Shown here one piece after another: positions 21,182 through 30,293 of a stretch of DNA of 64,000 nt. The notes under the pieces were generated by a model that saw only the letters and a program-made list of their open reading frames with translations, ran no database searches and had not been told where the DNA came from. The DNA is taken from assembly GCF_000512895.1 (NCBI RefSeq), contig NZ_CP007033.1:1165001-1229000 (forward strand). The letters run 5' to 3'. Made by a program: the position numbers and the translations under genes. The DNA comes from Dehalobacter restrictus DSM 9455. GTDB taxonomy: Bacteria > Bacillota > Desulfitobacteriia > Desulfitobacteriales > Syntrophobotulaceae. The stretch's first letter is position 1. Each line of letters opens with the position of its first letter.

Positions 21182-21286
21182 AAAGAGTAGTTCTAACTGT
21201 TCCGGTTTTGAATTTACCTGTTTAGTTGCCGGCGTAACAGCTAAGGGTGTCAACGGCTGCGATGATCTAGTTAAGTATCTAGGGTT

Positions 21287-21395
21287 GGTCTGGGTGTCAC
21301 AATTCCGCTTACGGCAGATAGCGCCCTCCCTGGCGCTAACAGCCGCGCTCCGCATCCATGCTCCGCTTGACGCTGGAACTTGTGGCACCCAGACC
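21287..21395. repeat. Structured intergenic element with long terminal inverted arms
   Basis: The ends GGTCTGGGTGTCACAA and TTGTGGCACCCAGACC are reverse complements with one mismatch (arms about 20 bp, 21287-21306 and 21375-21395). The GC-rich interior of about 68 nt holds a second hairpin, TAGCGCC-6 nt-GGCGCTA. The base composition differs from the AT-rich flanks. It could be a miniature mobile element, a REP-type repeat or a structured RNA. The surrounding 21182-21510 has no gene. Confidence 0.6.
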
Positions 21396-21510
21396 TAATA
21401 TGGGGTAATCAGGCTTGAATGAAATTATTTGAGCCATGAATTGAGAGGTAACAAAGTTCGGGGATAAGATTCTCCCGCGGTGAGATAATGACTGAGGGAG
21501 TGTGAAAAAA

Positions 21511-22755
21511 ATGAAGGCCGAAATTATTTCCACGGGAACAGAATTACTGCTCGGAAAAACGCTGAATACGAGTGCCCATTATCTTACAGGACAACTTTCG
21601 GATCTCGGGATAGAAGTCCTCTACCATACGACGGTAGGAGACAACAAAGAACGGCTGACCGAAACACTAAAGAATGCGCTGCAGCGTTCCGGACTTGTGC
21701 TTGTCAGCGGAGGGCTTGGACCAACGGTAGATGACCTATCCAAAGAAATTGCTGCTGAAGTCTTAGGCCTGAAAATGAGCTATGATCCTGAAAGCATGCA
21801 GTCGCTGACGCAGTTTTATATCAATGACCGGATGCCACCAAGTACGGAAAAACAGGCTTATTTTCCGGAAGGTTCGATCCTGCTGCCGAACGATAAAGGA
21901 ACTGCACAGGGGGCCCTTATCTGCAAAAATGACCAGTTTTGCGCGATCCTTCCCGGACCTCCTTCCGAAATGGAGGTTATGTTCCAAAAATATTTGCTGC
22001 CCAAACTGGAGCAGATCATCCTTCAGGATTCCGGACGGATGCAGGTGCGTATTCTAAAAATATTTGGACTCGGGGAACCGGAACTGGAACGGGAACTAAC
22101 CGTTCTGATGCAGCGTAAATCCCCGTCTCTCACTTTGCTGGACAGGCATACCTACATGGATGTCAGGCTTACGGTCCGAAGCGGGGATGTCAGTCAGGCT
22201 GTCCGGCTCCTGGATCAGACGGAAGCAGAGATCCGCAGCAGGCTTGGGGACGGGGTATTCGGAAGCGGTACGGATACCCAGGCCGGTATAGTTGGAAAAC
22301 TGCTTCTGAAAAACAACCTGACGCTGGCAACAGCTGAATCCTGTACCGGCGGTCTTCTGGGCGGAAGAATCACCGCCGAAGCCGGAAGCTCGGCGTATTA
22401 TCTTGGCGGCGTTGTGAGTTATGCGAATTCAGCCAAAGAGACTTTGCTCGGGGTGAAAAGCAGCAGTCTGCTGCAGGAAGGTGCGGTCAGTGAACTTGTA
22501 GCCGGGGAAATGGCTGAAGGGACGAGGAAGGCCCTCGGCGCAGATCTTGGGATTGCGACGACCGGAGTTGCGGGACCCGGAGGCGGAACTGCGGACAAAC
22601 CCGTCGGTCTGGTCTATATCGCCCTGGCTCATCCGGAAGGTATCGAGATCACTAAAAACCAGTTTGTCGGGAGCAGGGAATCCGTCAGAAATATGATCGT
22701 AGAAACTGCCTTGAATATGCTGCGGCTGTATTTGCTTAGGAAATGTAAGCAGTAG
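21511..22755 (+). CDS. cinA: CinA: nicotinamide-nucleotide amidase / ADP-ribose pyrophosphatase-type competence-damage protein
   Basis: 414 residues. The N-terminal MoCF/COG1058 domain (about 1-170) begins MKAEIISTGTELLLGK and has SGGLGPTVDD. The C-terminal CinA/PncC domain (about 255-410) has ATAESCTGGLLGGRIT and TGVAGPGGGTADKPVG, typical of enzymes that deamidate nicotinamide mononucleotide back into NAD synthesis. The ATG at 21511 is preferred over GTG at 21502, because GAGGGAG is ten bases before the ATG and touches the GTG. It precedes recA, a classical competence-linked order. Confidence 0.95.
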   Translation: MKAEIISTGTELLLGKTLNTSAHYLTGQLSDLGIEVLYHTTVGDNKERLTETLKNALQRSGLVLVSGGLGPTVDDLSKEIAAEVLGLKMSYDPESMQSLTQFYINDRMPPSTEKQAYFPEGSILLPNDKGTAQGALICKNDQFCAILPGPPSEMEVMFQKYLLPKLEQIILQDSGRMQVRILKIFGLGEPELERELTVLMQRKSPSLTLLDRHTYMDVRLTVRSGDVSQAVRLLDQTEAEIRSRLGDGVFGSGTDTQAGIVGKLLLKNNLTLATAESCTGGLLGGRITAEAGSSAYYLGGVVSYANSAKETLLGVKSSSLLQEGAVSELVAGEMAEGTRKALGADLGIATTGVAGPGGGTADKPVGLVYIALAHPEGIEITKNQFVGSRESVRNMIVETALNMLRLYLLRKCKQ

Positions 22756-22812
22756 ATGCTTGCCAAACGAGACAAGACTAACCGCTATGTAAAAATTTTA
22801 CTTTTAAACGGA

Positions 22813-22862
22813 TTGACAATAGACAGTCAGAAAAAGTATAATAGAAACCGAACATATGTTTT
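22813..22862 (+). promoter_or_regulatory. recA promoter with LexA (SOS) box
   Basis: TTGACA (22813-22818), an 18-nt spacer and TATAAT (22837-22842) form a near-consensus sigma-A promoter. CGAACATATGTTTT (22849-22862) matches the Firmicute LexA consensus CGAACRNRYGTTYG with one mismatch at the last base. It covers the expected transcription start, so LexA bound there would block recA transcription. Confidence 0.85.
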
Positions 22863-22888
22863 GTATAATCAAGAGGAGGCACGAAAAA

Positions 22889-23929
22889 ATGGCTACTCCA
22901 GATAAACTAAAAGCATTGGATATTGCGCTGAGCCAAATTGAAAAGCAGTTTGGCAAGGGAGCGATTATGAAACTCGGCGAAGCTTCGGACAGAATGGCTG
23001 TTGAGACGATTTCAACAGGTTCATTGGCACTGGATTTGGCTTTAGGCGTTGGCGGAGTTCCCAGAGGCCGGGTAATAGAGGTATATGGACCGGAGTCTTC
23101 GGGGAAAACCACCGTAACGCTGCATATTATTGCTGAAGCACAAAAAACAGGCGGCGTTGCAGCTTTTATTGATGCAGAGCATGCCCTTGACCCAGTATAT
23201 GCCCGTGCGCTGGGTGTGAATGTCGACGATCTGCTGGTTTCTCAGCCCGACACCGGCGAGCAGGCGCTGGAAATCTGTGAAGCCCTTGTTCGCAGCGGCG
23301 CGGTTGATGTCATTGTTATTGACTCGGTGGCGGCACTCGTGCCACGGGCTGAAATCGAAGGGGAGATGGGCGATTCCCATATGGGGCTGCATGCCCGTCT
23401 GATGTCCCAGGCGTTGCGCAAACTTACCGGGTGCATCAGTAAAAGCCATACCTGTGTCATCTTTATTAATCAGATCAGGGAGAAAGTCGGCGTGATGTTC
23501 GGCAACCCGGAGACGACGACCGGGGGACGAGCGCTGAAATTTTATGCTTCAGTCCGGCTGGAAGTCAAAAAGCAGGATGTCATCAAGCAGGGGCAGGAAA
23601 TCATCGGCAACCGGACCCGCGTAAAGGTCGTCAAAAACAAGGTTGCACCGCCGTTTAACTTTGCTGATTTCGACCTGGTTTATGGCGAAGGGATATCCAG
23701 GGAAGGCAGTATTGTCGATATGGGATCGGAAACAGGTGTCCTTATGAAATCGGGCGCCTGGTATTCCTACAATGGCGAAAGGCTTGGACAGGGAAGAGAG
23801 AATGTCAAGGACTTTCTGCGTCAGCATCCAGATATTGCTGCAGAGATTGAGAGCAAAGTGCGCAATCTGGTTCTGGTCTCGAAAGACAAGACCAAGGGCG
23901 CTCAGGACGACAGCATGAATGATGAGTAG
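22889..23929 (+). CDS. recA: Recombinase RecA
   Basis: 346-residue RecA, the strand-exchange and SOS co-protease protein. Walker A is GPESSGKTT, Walker B is [17 protein letters not shown]-like, and the DNA-binding loop has the [13 protein letters not shown] signature. The start at 22889 follows AGGAGG; an upstream in-frame ATG at 22856 lies inside the operator and is rejected. The 3' end overlaps recX by 11 bases. Confidence 0.99.
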   Translation: MATPDKLKALDIALSQIEKQFGKGAIMKLGEASDRMAVETISTGSLALDLALGVGGVPRGRVIEVYGPESSGKTTVTLHIIAEAQKTGGVAAFIDAEHALDPVYARALGVNVDDLLVSQPDTGEQALEICEALVRSGAVDVIVIDSVAALVPRAEIEGEMGDSHMGLHARLMSQALRKLTGCISKSHTCVIFINQIREKVGVMFGNPETTTGGRALKFYASVRLEVKKQDVIKQGQEIIGNRTRVKVVKNKVAPPFNFADFDLVYGEGISREGSIVDMGSETGVLMKSGAWYSYNGERLGQGRENVKDFLRQHPDIAAEIESKVRNLVLVSKDKTKGAQDDSMNDE

Positions 23930-24449
23930 AAAGCAGGCCTCATCGAAAAAAAGTGTGCTAGGTGCTGCGCTGGATTTCTTGAGCCGCAGGCGGCTGTCTG
24001 CCAGCCAGCTTGCCGGCAGACTGGAGGCTAAAGGCTATTCCGCAGAGGAAAATGCTGAAGCTCTCCGAAAGCTAGAAGAATGGAAATATATTGATGACCG
24101 GCAATATGCCTTGTCTTATATTAAAAGTAAGGAAACAAGGTTTTCCCGGACCAGAATATGTATTGAACTGCAAAAAGCTGGTCTGGACGATCGGATGATC
24201 TCTTGCGTCATGGATGAATACTTTCCCGAGCAGCAGGAGGTTGAAAACTGCCTGCTGCTTGGCCGTAAAATGTTTGAGCAGGAGTATAGGAAATACCAGA
24301 AAAAATCCCTAAACGATCAAAACAGAAGTATCCCTCCAAAAGAGTTATACTTAAGGAAAAAGGTCGGGGACAAGCTTTTAGCGAAGGGCTATCAATTGGA
24401 TATAGTCAAAAAAGTACTTGGAGAGATTATTATTTTCGATAATCTGTAA
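23919..24449 (+). CDS. recX: RecX regulatory protein
   Basis: 176-residue helical-repeat protein that caps RecA filaments and limits their growth. Motifs typical of RecX are seen: [19 protein letters not shown], then [17 protein letters not shown]. It starts inside the end of recA at paired ATGs (23919/23922), so its level should follow recA and the SOS response. Confidence 0.92.
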   Translation: MMSRKQASSKKSVLGAALDFLSRRRLSASQLAGRLEAKGYSAEENAEALRKLEEWKYIDDRQYALSYIKSKETRFSRTRICIELQKAGLDDRMISCVMDEYFPEQQEVENCLLLGRKMFEQEYRKYQKKSLNDQNRSIPPKELYLRKKVGDKLLAKGYQLDIVKKVLGEIIIFDNL

Positions 24450-24581
24450 GTATTTAGTATACTTTGTTATCCCACCAACTTGACATTATTTGCACATTTC
24501 ATTAAACTAATATTAAATGGATCTGTTTCTAGTAAATTTTTAACCTTTCAAGGTTTTCTCTTATATTAAACTGAACATCTC

Positions 24582-24672
24582 AGCTGCACCGGGTATCGGT
24601 GTAGCTATATTTAAGGGAAAAATAATCGAACGAGGGTTATAGATTTTACGGAACTGGTCTGACCAGTTTTTT
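24582..24672 (+). terminator. Two hairpins ahead of rny
   Basis: 24582-24605 (AGCT-CACC / GGTG-AGCT, one bulge) and 24652-24672 (AACTGGT-3 nt-ACCAGTT plus T6) lie in the recX-rny gap. The second is a good intrinsic terminator for the recA operon. The first has no T run. Confidence 0.7.
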
Positions 24673-24719
24673 GTTATTTTTACGAAATATTTAATACTAT
24701 AATTAAAGGAGGTGAAGCT

Positions 24720-26267
24720 TTGGAAATATCAGGCTTAATTGCAGTTGTTATTGTACTCGCCGGATTGGCGATTGGCAGTCTGATCGGCTGGTTCATACGC
24801 AAATCATCTGCGGAAAAAATGATTGGATCTGCTGAAATAGAAGCAAAAAGGCTTTTAAAGAATGCTGAGGCAGAAGCTGAAGCCAAAAAAAGGGAAAAAA
24901 TCGTTGCAGCTAAAGAAGAGGTTATGCAGCTTCGCAATGATATTGAAAAAGAGACCAGAGAAAGACGTAGCGAGATCCAACGTATGGAAAGACGCAATCT
25001 TCAGAAGGAAGAAACCCTTGAAAGAAAAACCGAAGCTCTGGAACGTAAGGAAGAAAATTTACATCGCAGAGAATCAGACGTTGAAAAACAAAAACTTGAT
25101 TTAAATGAACTCCTGGCTAAACAGGTAGCTGAGCTGGAGAGGCTTTCCGGTCTGACTCCTGAAGAAGCCAAACAATTGCTGCTAAAAAGTGTCGAGGAAG
25201 AAGTACGTTACGAATCGGCAATCATGATTAAGGAATATGAGACCCGGACAAAAGAAGAAGCTGAAAAACGCGCTAAAGATATTATTTCTTTGGCTATACA
25301 TCGTTGTGCGGCAGACCATGTCGTTGAAAGCACAGTTTCAGTGGTTGCCCTGCCGAACGATGAAATGAAAGGCCGTATCATTGGCCGAGAGGGCCGGAAT
25401 ATCAGAGCTCTTGAGACTTTAACGGGCATTGATTTGATTATTGACGATACGCCTGAGGCCGTTATTCTGTCAGGATTTGATCCGATCAGAAGAGAAGTTG
25501 CCAGAGTCGCTCTGGAAAAACTGATTTTGGACGGACGTATTCATCCGGCCAGAATTGAAGAGATGGTTGAAAAGGCGCAGAAGGAAGTTGACCAGAAAAT
25601 CAGGGAAGAAGGGGAACAGGCAACCTTCGAAACCGGGGTTCACGGTATACATCCAGAACTGATTAGACTGCTTGGCCGGCTGCGTTTCAGAACCAGTTAC
25701 GGACAAAATGTTTTGAGACACTCTATCGAGGTATCCCATCTGGCCGGGTTAATGGCTTCCGAACTTGGTGTTGATGTCCAGACCGCAAAACGCGCCGGAC
25801 TTTTGCATGACATCGGCAAAGCCGTTGACCATGATACCGAAGGCACGCATGTCGAGATTGGCGTTGATCTCTGCAAAAAGTACAAGGAATCATGGGATAT
25901 CATTCACGCGATTGAGGCCCATCACGGCGACACTGAACCCAAGACAATTGTCGCAGTACTTGTTGCCGCTGCAGATGCGGTATCAGCTGCCAGACCTGGT
26001 GCCAGACGCGAAACTTTGGAATCCTACATTAAAAGGCTTCAGAAGCTTGAGGAAATTGCCGAGACATTTGAAGGCGTTGAAAAATCCTACGCGATTCAGG
26101 CCGGCAGAGAGATTCGCATTATTGTGAATCCGGAGAAGATTGATGATGCACTTGCACCAAGGTTCGCGCATGATATTGCAAAGAGAATTGAAGAAGAACT
26201 GGAATACCCCGGACAGATCAAGGTTGTCGTAATGCGGGAGACCCGCGCAGTAGATTACGCGAAGTAA
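24720..26267 (+). CDS. rny: Ribonuclease Y
   Basis: Membrane-anchored endoribonuclease (515 residues) that starts bulk mRNA decay in many Firmicutes. An N-terminal membrane helix (about 4-24) is followed by a long charged coiled coil (about 30-190), a KH domain with [15 protein letters not shown] (about 219-233) and an HD domain with [11 protein letters not shown] (catalytic His-Asp pair). The TTG start is set by AAGGAGGTG directly upstream. It precedes ymdB and spoVS as in related genomes. Confidence 0.97.
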   Translation: MEISGLIAVVIVLAGLAIGSLIGWFIRKSSAEKMIGSAEIEAKRLLKNAEAEAEAKKREKIVAAKEEVMQLRNDIEKETRERRSEIQRMERRNLQKEETLERKTEALERKEENLHRRESDVEKQKLDLNELLAKQVAELERLSGLTPEEAKQLLLKSVEEEVRYESAIMIKEYETRTKEEAEKRAKDIISLAIHRCAADHVVESTVSVVALPNDEMKGRIIGREGRNIRALETLTGIDLIIDDTPEAVILSGFDPIRREVARVALEKLILDGRIHPARIEEMVEKAQKEVDQKIREEGEQATFETGVHGIHPELIRLLGRLRFRTSYGQNVLRHSIEVSHLAGLMASELGVDVQTAKRAGLLHDIGKAVDHDTEGTHVEIGVDLCKKYKESWDIIHAIEAHHGDTEPKTIVAVLVAAADAVSAARPGARRETLESYIKRLQKLEEIAETFEGVEKSYAIQAGREIRIIVNPEKIDDALAPRFAHDIAKRIEEELEYPGQIKVVVMRETRAVDYAK

Positions 26268-26345
26268 TCTGTCGCAACGTCGGTGCCACAGAGATACCAT
26301 GCGTATAAGATGATGATGATGTTAAGATTTTGATACGTTACGTAT

Positions 26346-26374
26346 AACAAAGCAGGTGTTAGGCCTGCTTTGTT
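26346..26374 (+). terminator. Terminator after rny
   Basis: AACAAAGCAGG / CCTGCTTTGTT, 11-bp perfect stem with a 7-nt loop and a short T tail. Confidence 0.8.
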
Positions 26375-26378
26375 TATG

Positions 26379-26420
26379 TATCAGAAAGTTAAGTACTCTC
26401 TGAACCAGCCAAATTTTCTT
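26379..26420. repeat. Dispersed TATCAGAAAG hairpin repeat, copy 1 (shortened)
   Basis: TATCAGAAAGT, then TACTCTCTGA, then ACCAGCCAAATTTTCTTT. It aligns with copy 3 at 38060 at both ends but lacks the central CTAAGTGCA-CTAAGGC block, as if it were a deletion derivative. Confidence 0.6.
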
Positions 26421-26553
26421 TATATTGGTATGTTGGGACAAAATAGGTTATAATTGCTAGGGCACACCGGGAAGGACTTCGCGTCTCCTTGAAGAATTAC
26501 TATATGTTTTGGAGAAAGCTCTACTATTTCACATTCGGGAAAGGATTATCAAG

Positions 26554-27066
26554 ATGGCCGCTTCAGAAGTCATAACTGCTGAATCAAATTATCTGAATTA
26601 CAGTACGGGATTACTTGTTTCTATTTTGCTGTGCTATCCGGAAGTTGTAACGATCAGCTGCAATCAGGAGCAGCAGACCATGATACTTAAATTCCTGGTC
26701 GTCAAGGAGTGCGGCTTTGAAGCGCTTCAGAATAAACTTCGGCAGGCCTTGGAATTGTTTCATCAGATTGAAGGTCGGAAAATTCAGCTTTTAAGTATTG
26801 AAAAATTTGAACAGGAACTGAACCTGATTGTGATCAGCAGAGATTTAAGCAGTATTACCCACACCGAAATCAACCTCATAGTAGAAATCATGAAAAGCGA
26901 GCTTGGCGCTAAGCTGATTACTGATGAATGCAGCCTGCCTGAAGAAGAGATCATACTGCAGGAAGAAATCATTAATCATATGATGGCAGCTGTACGTTCT
27001 AACGGAACAGAAAAAAACATTACAGCGGTACGGGAAGACGGCAGAGTACTTGTTTTCAATGGTTGA
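26554..27066 (+). CDS. Conserved-looking hypothetical protein between rny and ymdB
   Basis: Protein of 170 residues that I do not recognise. The start at 26554 is chosen because AAAGGA lies eight bases upstream; the frame stays open 15 codons further to a TTG. The sequence alternates short hydrophobic strands and acidic helices (two alpha/beta-like units), with no signal peptide, membrane segment or Cys motif. Its place between rny and ymdB, with 33 bases to ymdB, suggests joint expression with that gene. No function is proposed. Confidence 0.75.
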   Translation: MAASEVITAESNYLNYSTGLLVSILLCYPEVVTISCNQEQQTMILKFLVVKECGFEALQNKLRQALELFHQIEGRKIQLLSIEKFEQELNLIVISRDLSSITHTEINLIVEIMKSELGAKLITDECSLPEEEIILQEEIINHMMAAVRSNGTEKNITAVREDGRVLVFNG

Positions 27067-27099
27067 ACCAAGGGGTTAGTGCAAGTAAAGGAGTACCTT

Positions 27100-27870
27100 A
27101 TGCAGATTCTTTTTATCGGTGATATCGTCGGCAGACCGGGAAGAGAAGCGGTGGCTGCTTTTCTTCCCGAACTCCAGAAAGAGCATAAACTTGATCTGGT
27201 GATTGCCAATGCTGAAAATGCCTCAGGCGGGCGGGGACTTACCAAAGAAGTCGCCTATGAGTTATATGATTACGGAATCCACTTTTTGACGATGGGCAAC
27301 CATGTCTGGGACCAAAAGGAAATTATAAAGTTTATTGATGATGAAACCAAGCTGATCCGGCCTGCCAATTACCCGAAAGGGGCACCGGGAAAAGGCTATG
27401 GTTTTGTTATTCGCAACGGAATAAAGACGGGGATTATCAATTTATCAGGCAGAATCTTCCTGCCTCCGTTGGAAAACCCTTTTACGATGGTCAATCAAAT
27501 TATCAATATGATGGCTGTGGAGACCCCGGTGATCATTGTCGATTTTCATGCCGAGGCGACCTCGGAAAAAGTTGCGCTTGGCTGGTTTCTTAACGGCAAA
27601 GTAAGTGCAGTTCTTGGTACACATACCCATATCCAGACTGCGGATGCCAGGGTACTGGACCAGGGCACGGCATATATTACAGATGTTGGAATGACCGGCC
27701 CGCGTGATTCGGTCTTGGGAGTCAAAAAAGAGATCATTATTAATAATTTTCTGACGCAGATGCCGGCGAGATTTGAAGTGGCCGACGGGGTGAACCAGCT
27801 GAATGCTGTGGTGCTTCAAATAGATGAAAAAACCGGCAAAACACAGCGTATTATTCCTATCCAAAAATAG
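27100..27870 (+). CDS. ymdB: YmdB-family metallophosphoesterase
   Basis: 256-residue calcineurin-like phosphoesterase. In Bacillus the relative hydrolyses 2',3'-cyclic nucleotides and affects biofilm and motility decisions. Metal-site motifs are seen: FIGDIVGRPGR at the N-terminus, IANAENASGG, GNHVWD (Asn-His), and GTHTHIQTAD near the end. The start at 27100 follows AAAGGAG, so the seven upstream codons are excluded. It is adjacent to rny, as in Bacillus. Confidence 0.93.
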   Translation: MQILFIGDIVGRPGREAVAAFLPELQKEHKLDLVIANAENASGGRGLTKEVAYELYDYGIHFLTMGNHVWDQKEIIKFIDDETKLIRPANYPKGAPGKGYGFVIRNGIKTGIINLSGRIFLPPLENPFTMVNQIINMMAVETPVIIVDFHAEATSEKVALGWFLNGKVSAVLGTHTHIQTADARVLDQGTAYITDVGMTGPRDSVLGVKKEIIINNFLTQMPARFEVADGVNQLNAVVLQIDEKTGKTQRIIPIQK

Positions 27871-27872
27871 AC

Positions 27873-27903
27873 ATCCTGCACCAAATAAGGTGCAGGATTT
27901 TTC
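27873..27903 (+). terminator. Terminator after ymdB
   Basis: ATCCTGCACC / GGTGCAGGAT, 10-bp perfect stem, 6-nt loop, then TTTTT. Confidence 0.9.
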
Positions 27904-27936
27904 ACACAGAAAATACCAAATCAGACATTTCTAAAA

Positions 27937-27965
27937 AGAGGATTTTTTTACTATTACGCGAATAG
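27937..27965 (+). promoter_or_regulatory. Candidate sigma-H promoter of spoVS
   Basis: AGAGGATTT (27937-27945) fits the sigma-H -35 consensus RNAGGAWWW. After 11 bases, CGCGAATAG carries the GAAT core of the -10 but misses the first purine. spoVS is sigma-H-dependent in Bacillus subtilis, which supports the reading. The match is partial. Confidence 0.35.
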
Positions 27966-28022
27966 TATATAGCATCAAAGTGGAAATACATGTAAAAAGG
28001 ATCGATTGGGAGGTATTAGATA

Positions 28023-28283
28023 ATGGATGTGTTAAAAGTCTCAGCAAAATCAAGTCCTAATTCAGTAGCTGGAGCGTTAGCAGGAGTACTTAGGGAAAAA
28101 GGCGGAGCTGAATTGCAGGCAATTGGCGCAGGCGCATTAAACCAGGCAGTAAAGGCAGTTGCTATTGCCAGAGGTTTCGTTGCTCCGAGTGGTCTTGACC
28201 TGGTTTGTATTCCGGCTTTCACCGATATCCTGATTGAAGGAGAAGAGAGGACTGCGATCAAACTGATTGTCGAACCCAGATAA
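28023..28283 (+). CDS. spoVS: Stage V sporulation protein S
   Basis: 86 residues, an almost full-length match to SpoVS, one of the most conserved small sporulation-associated proteins. It has an Alba-like fold and is thought to bind nucleic acid. Visible family features are MDVLKVSAKSSPNSVAGALA and AIGAGALNQAVKAVAIARG. It is a single-gene unit with its own promoter candidate and terminator. It is also found in non-sporulating relatives, so it does not prove sporulation. Confidence 0.97.
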   Translation: MDVLKVSAKSSPNSVAGALAGVLREKGGAELQAIGAGALNQAVKAVAIARGFVAPSGLDLVCIPAFTDILIEGEERTAIKLIVEPR

Positions 28284-28297
28284 ACCCAATGATTCTA

Positions 28298-28327
28298 AAC
28301 CTGCCTGCTTGGGGGCGGGTTTTTTTA
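28298..28327 (+). terminator. Terminator after spoVS
   Basis: AACCTGCC / GGCGGGTT stem with one G-U pair, followed by seven T. Confidence 0.88.
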
Positions 28328-28330
28328 ATA

Positions 28331-28390
28331 TATCAGAAAGTATTTGTACTTTCTGATTTAGCTAAGTGCAACTAAGGCAGTCGCTAAAGG
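28331..28390. repeat. Dispersed TATCAGAAAG hairpin repeat, copy 2
   Basis: TATCAGAAAGTA, 5 nt, TACTTTCTGAT (hairpin), then CTAAGTGCAACTAAGGCAGTC. Nearly the same string recurs at 38060-38120. It lies between spoVS and the dipeptidase gene. Confidence 0.75.
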
Positions 28391-28467
28391 ATTGGTATCA
28401 GTCAAGCTTTCCAAATAAGTAGCCTTCTGCCCGATTATCCTTTAGAATACAAATAAAGGAGCAAAAT

Positions 28468-29427
28468 TTGACCATGAAAAATATATGGATTGCCGACGGT
28501 CATTGCGACAGCATTGGAGATTATGCTGCCGGAAAAAGAAATTTGAAAGAAACAGCAAAATTTGGACACTGGGATTTGACTAGGGCAAAACAGGCCAATC
28601 TCGGTCTGCAGTTTCTGGCTGCCTATATTGAAAGTGAATACAAACCGTTTCAGGCGGCCTGGAGGGGACTGGAATTACTCGAAGCCGCACTTAGGTTCAT
28701 TGATCATAATTCCAGTGAGGTATTTTTAGTAAGAACCCAAGAAGACGCAGCCCAGTTAGGCCGGACCAATAAGCTGGGCCTGCTTATCAATATTGAGGGC
28801 GGAGAAATTCTTGGCGAAAACATTTTTATGCTTGATCTGATTTTCAGGCTCGGAGTCAGAAGCATTGGCCTTACCTGGAATGAAAGGAATGCGATCGGCA
28901 ACGGCGTCGGGGAAAGCGAAGGAAGCGGCGGTTTATCTAGTTTTGGCTTTCAGGTAATCGAAAGAATGAATCAGCTTGGGATGGTAATCGACGTCTCCCA
29001 CCTAAATGAGGCAGGTTTTTGGGATGTGCTGCGGCATTCTGAACGTCCGGTCATCGCTTCCCATTCCTGTGCCAAAGCGTTATGCGGCCATCGCCGGAAC
29101 TTGACTGACCACCAGCTGCGTGCGCTAGGAGACAAGAAAGGTCTGGTTGGGGTCAATTTCTGTGAGGATTTCCTGAGTGATACCGGAAAAGCAACTATAG
29201 ATGATGTTGTCCGGCACATTTGCCACATCGCAGAAGTAGCGGGAGTCGATGCCGTTGGCTTCGGATCGGATTTTGACGGAATTGAGACGACGCCGGAAGG
29301 GCTGGAAAATGTCGGTACATTCCCGTATCTAGTGGAAAAATTGTCTCAGTGTGGTTTTAATCAGAACGAAATAGCCAGAATATGTTATGGGAATTATGTC
29401 AGGTTTTTGAGCGATGTCTTAATGTGA
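28468..29427 (+). CDS. Membrane-dipeptidase family zinc peptidase (M19)
   Basis: 319-residue metal-dependent dipeptidase of the renal dipeptidase family. Metal ligands and signature segments are seen: DGHCDS near the N-terminus, LINIEGGE (bridging Glu), IDVSHLNE, IASHSCAKAL, HRRNL and GFGSDFDGIE near the C-terminus. No signal peptide is evident, so it is probably cytoplasmic, acting on dipeptides or on D-residue-containing or cyclic dipeptides. TTG at 28468 fits AAAGGAG better than ATG at 28474, so the start could be either. The next gene starts 23 bases downstream. Confidence 0.92.
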   Translation: MTMKNIWIADGHCDSIGDYAAGKRNLKETAKFGHWDLTRAKQANLGLQFLAAYIESEYKPFQAAWRGLELLEAALRFIDHNSSEVFLVRTQEDAAQLGRTNKLGLLINIEGGEILGENIFMLDLIFRLGVRSIGLTWNERNAIGNGVGESEGSGGLSSFGFQVIERMNQLGMVIDVSHLNEAGFWDVLRHSERPVIASHSCAKALCGHRRNLTDHQLRALGDKKGLVGVNFCEDFLSDTGKATIDDVVRHICHIAEVAGVDAVGFGSDFDGIETTPEGLENVGTFPYLVEKLSQCGFNQNEIARICYGNYVRFLSDVLM

Positions 29428-29450
29428 AAATTCTTAGAGGTAAACATATC

Positions 29451-30293
29451 ATGAAATACCAGACAAGATTTGAGGCCGACCTGCATTGTCATACGACTGC
29501 TTCAGACGGGATCCTTACACCGGAAGAAGTCGTTAAGTCTGCGGCAGAAGTCGGATTGAAAGCTTTGGCCATCACGGACCATGATAGCATCAATGGCTGG
29601 GCGGAGGCAGAACAGGCTGCAGCTGAGACGGGGATCTGTCTGGTTAAAGGCATAGAGATCAACACCGACTGGGTGGGCAAGGAAGTCCATATCCTCGGGT
29701 ATGAGTTACAAGAGGGCAATGAGGTTCTTCATACCAGGTTGCAGGAACTGCGGGAAAAAAGAGTGCAAAGAATAAGAAAGATCCTTCAGAAGCTGGAACA
29801 GCTCGGAATCACCCTGACCTTTGAGGAAGTAAGTCAGTTTGTCAATGGGGATTCTGTCGGCCGGCCCCATGTGGCTCAGGCCATGATCAGGCATGGGGAT
29901 GCCGCCAATCTGAAAGACGCTTTCGAGAGATTTTTAAAGATAGGAAGGCCGGCTTACGTTCCCAGGTATAAGCTTGACCCTGTGGAAGCTATTGCAATTA
30001 TAAGAGAAGCCGGAGGCGTAGCCGTGCTTGCGCATCCGGGCAGCCAATGTACGGAACCCGAGATTGCCGCATGGGTCGACTCCGGGCTGCAGGGGATTGA
30101 AGTCTATCATCCCGACCACGGTGTGGAGGAACGAAATTACTTTAAAGCATTGGCAGAAAGAAAGAGCCTTCTGATTACAGGCGGATCTGATTTTCATGGT
30201 CATGCGATTAAGCCTGGCATAAAATTAGGCTCTTGGGGAGTTGGTATGGAGGCCATTCAACAAATTGAGCAGCTGAGGAGGAAGATGACATGA
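29451..30293 (+). CDS. PHP-domain phosphoesterase (nucleoside 3',5'-bisphosphate phosphatase type)
   Basis: 280 residues. PHP motifs are in order: DLHCHTTASDG (metal His pair), ITDHDS, a Glu in GIEINTDW, then AHPG and GGSDFHG near the end. This layout matches TrpH/YciV-type enzymes that remove phosphate from 3',5'-bisphosphonucleotides or oligoribonucleotides. ATG at 29451 has AGAGG upstream; the longer frame overlapping the peptidase gene is rejected. The stop overlaps the aminotransferase start (ATGA), suggesting one operon. Confidence 0.88.
   Translation: MKYQTRFEADLHCHTTASDGILTPEEVVKSAAEVGLKALAITDHDSINGWAEAEQAAAETGICLVKGIEINTDWVGKEVHILGYELQEGNEVLHTRLQELREKRVQRIRKILQKLEQLGITLTFEEVSQFVNGDSVGRPHVAQAMIRHGDAANLKDAFERFLKIGRPAYVPRYKLDPVEAIAIIREAGGVAVLAHPGSQCTEPEIAAWVDSGLQGIEVYHPDHGVEERNYFKALAERKSLLITGGSDFHGHAIKPGIKLGSWGVGMEAIQQIEQLRRKMT

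Noticed and set aside
21165-21398. Open frames covering the structured element before cinA
   Set aside because: The stretch is better explained as an inverted-repeat element; the frames have no ribosome site and odd composition.
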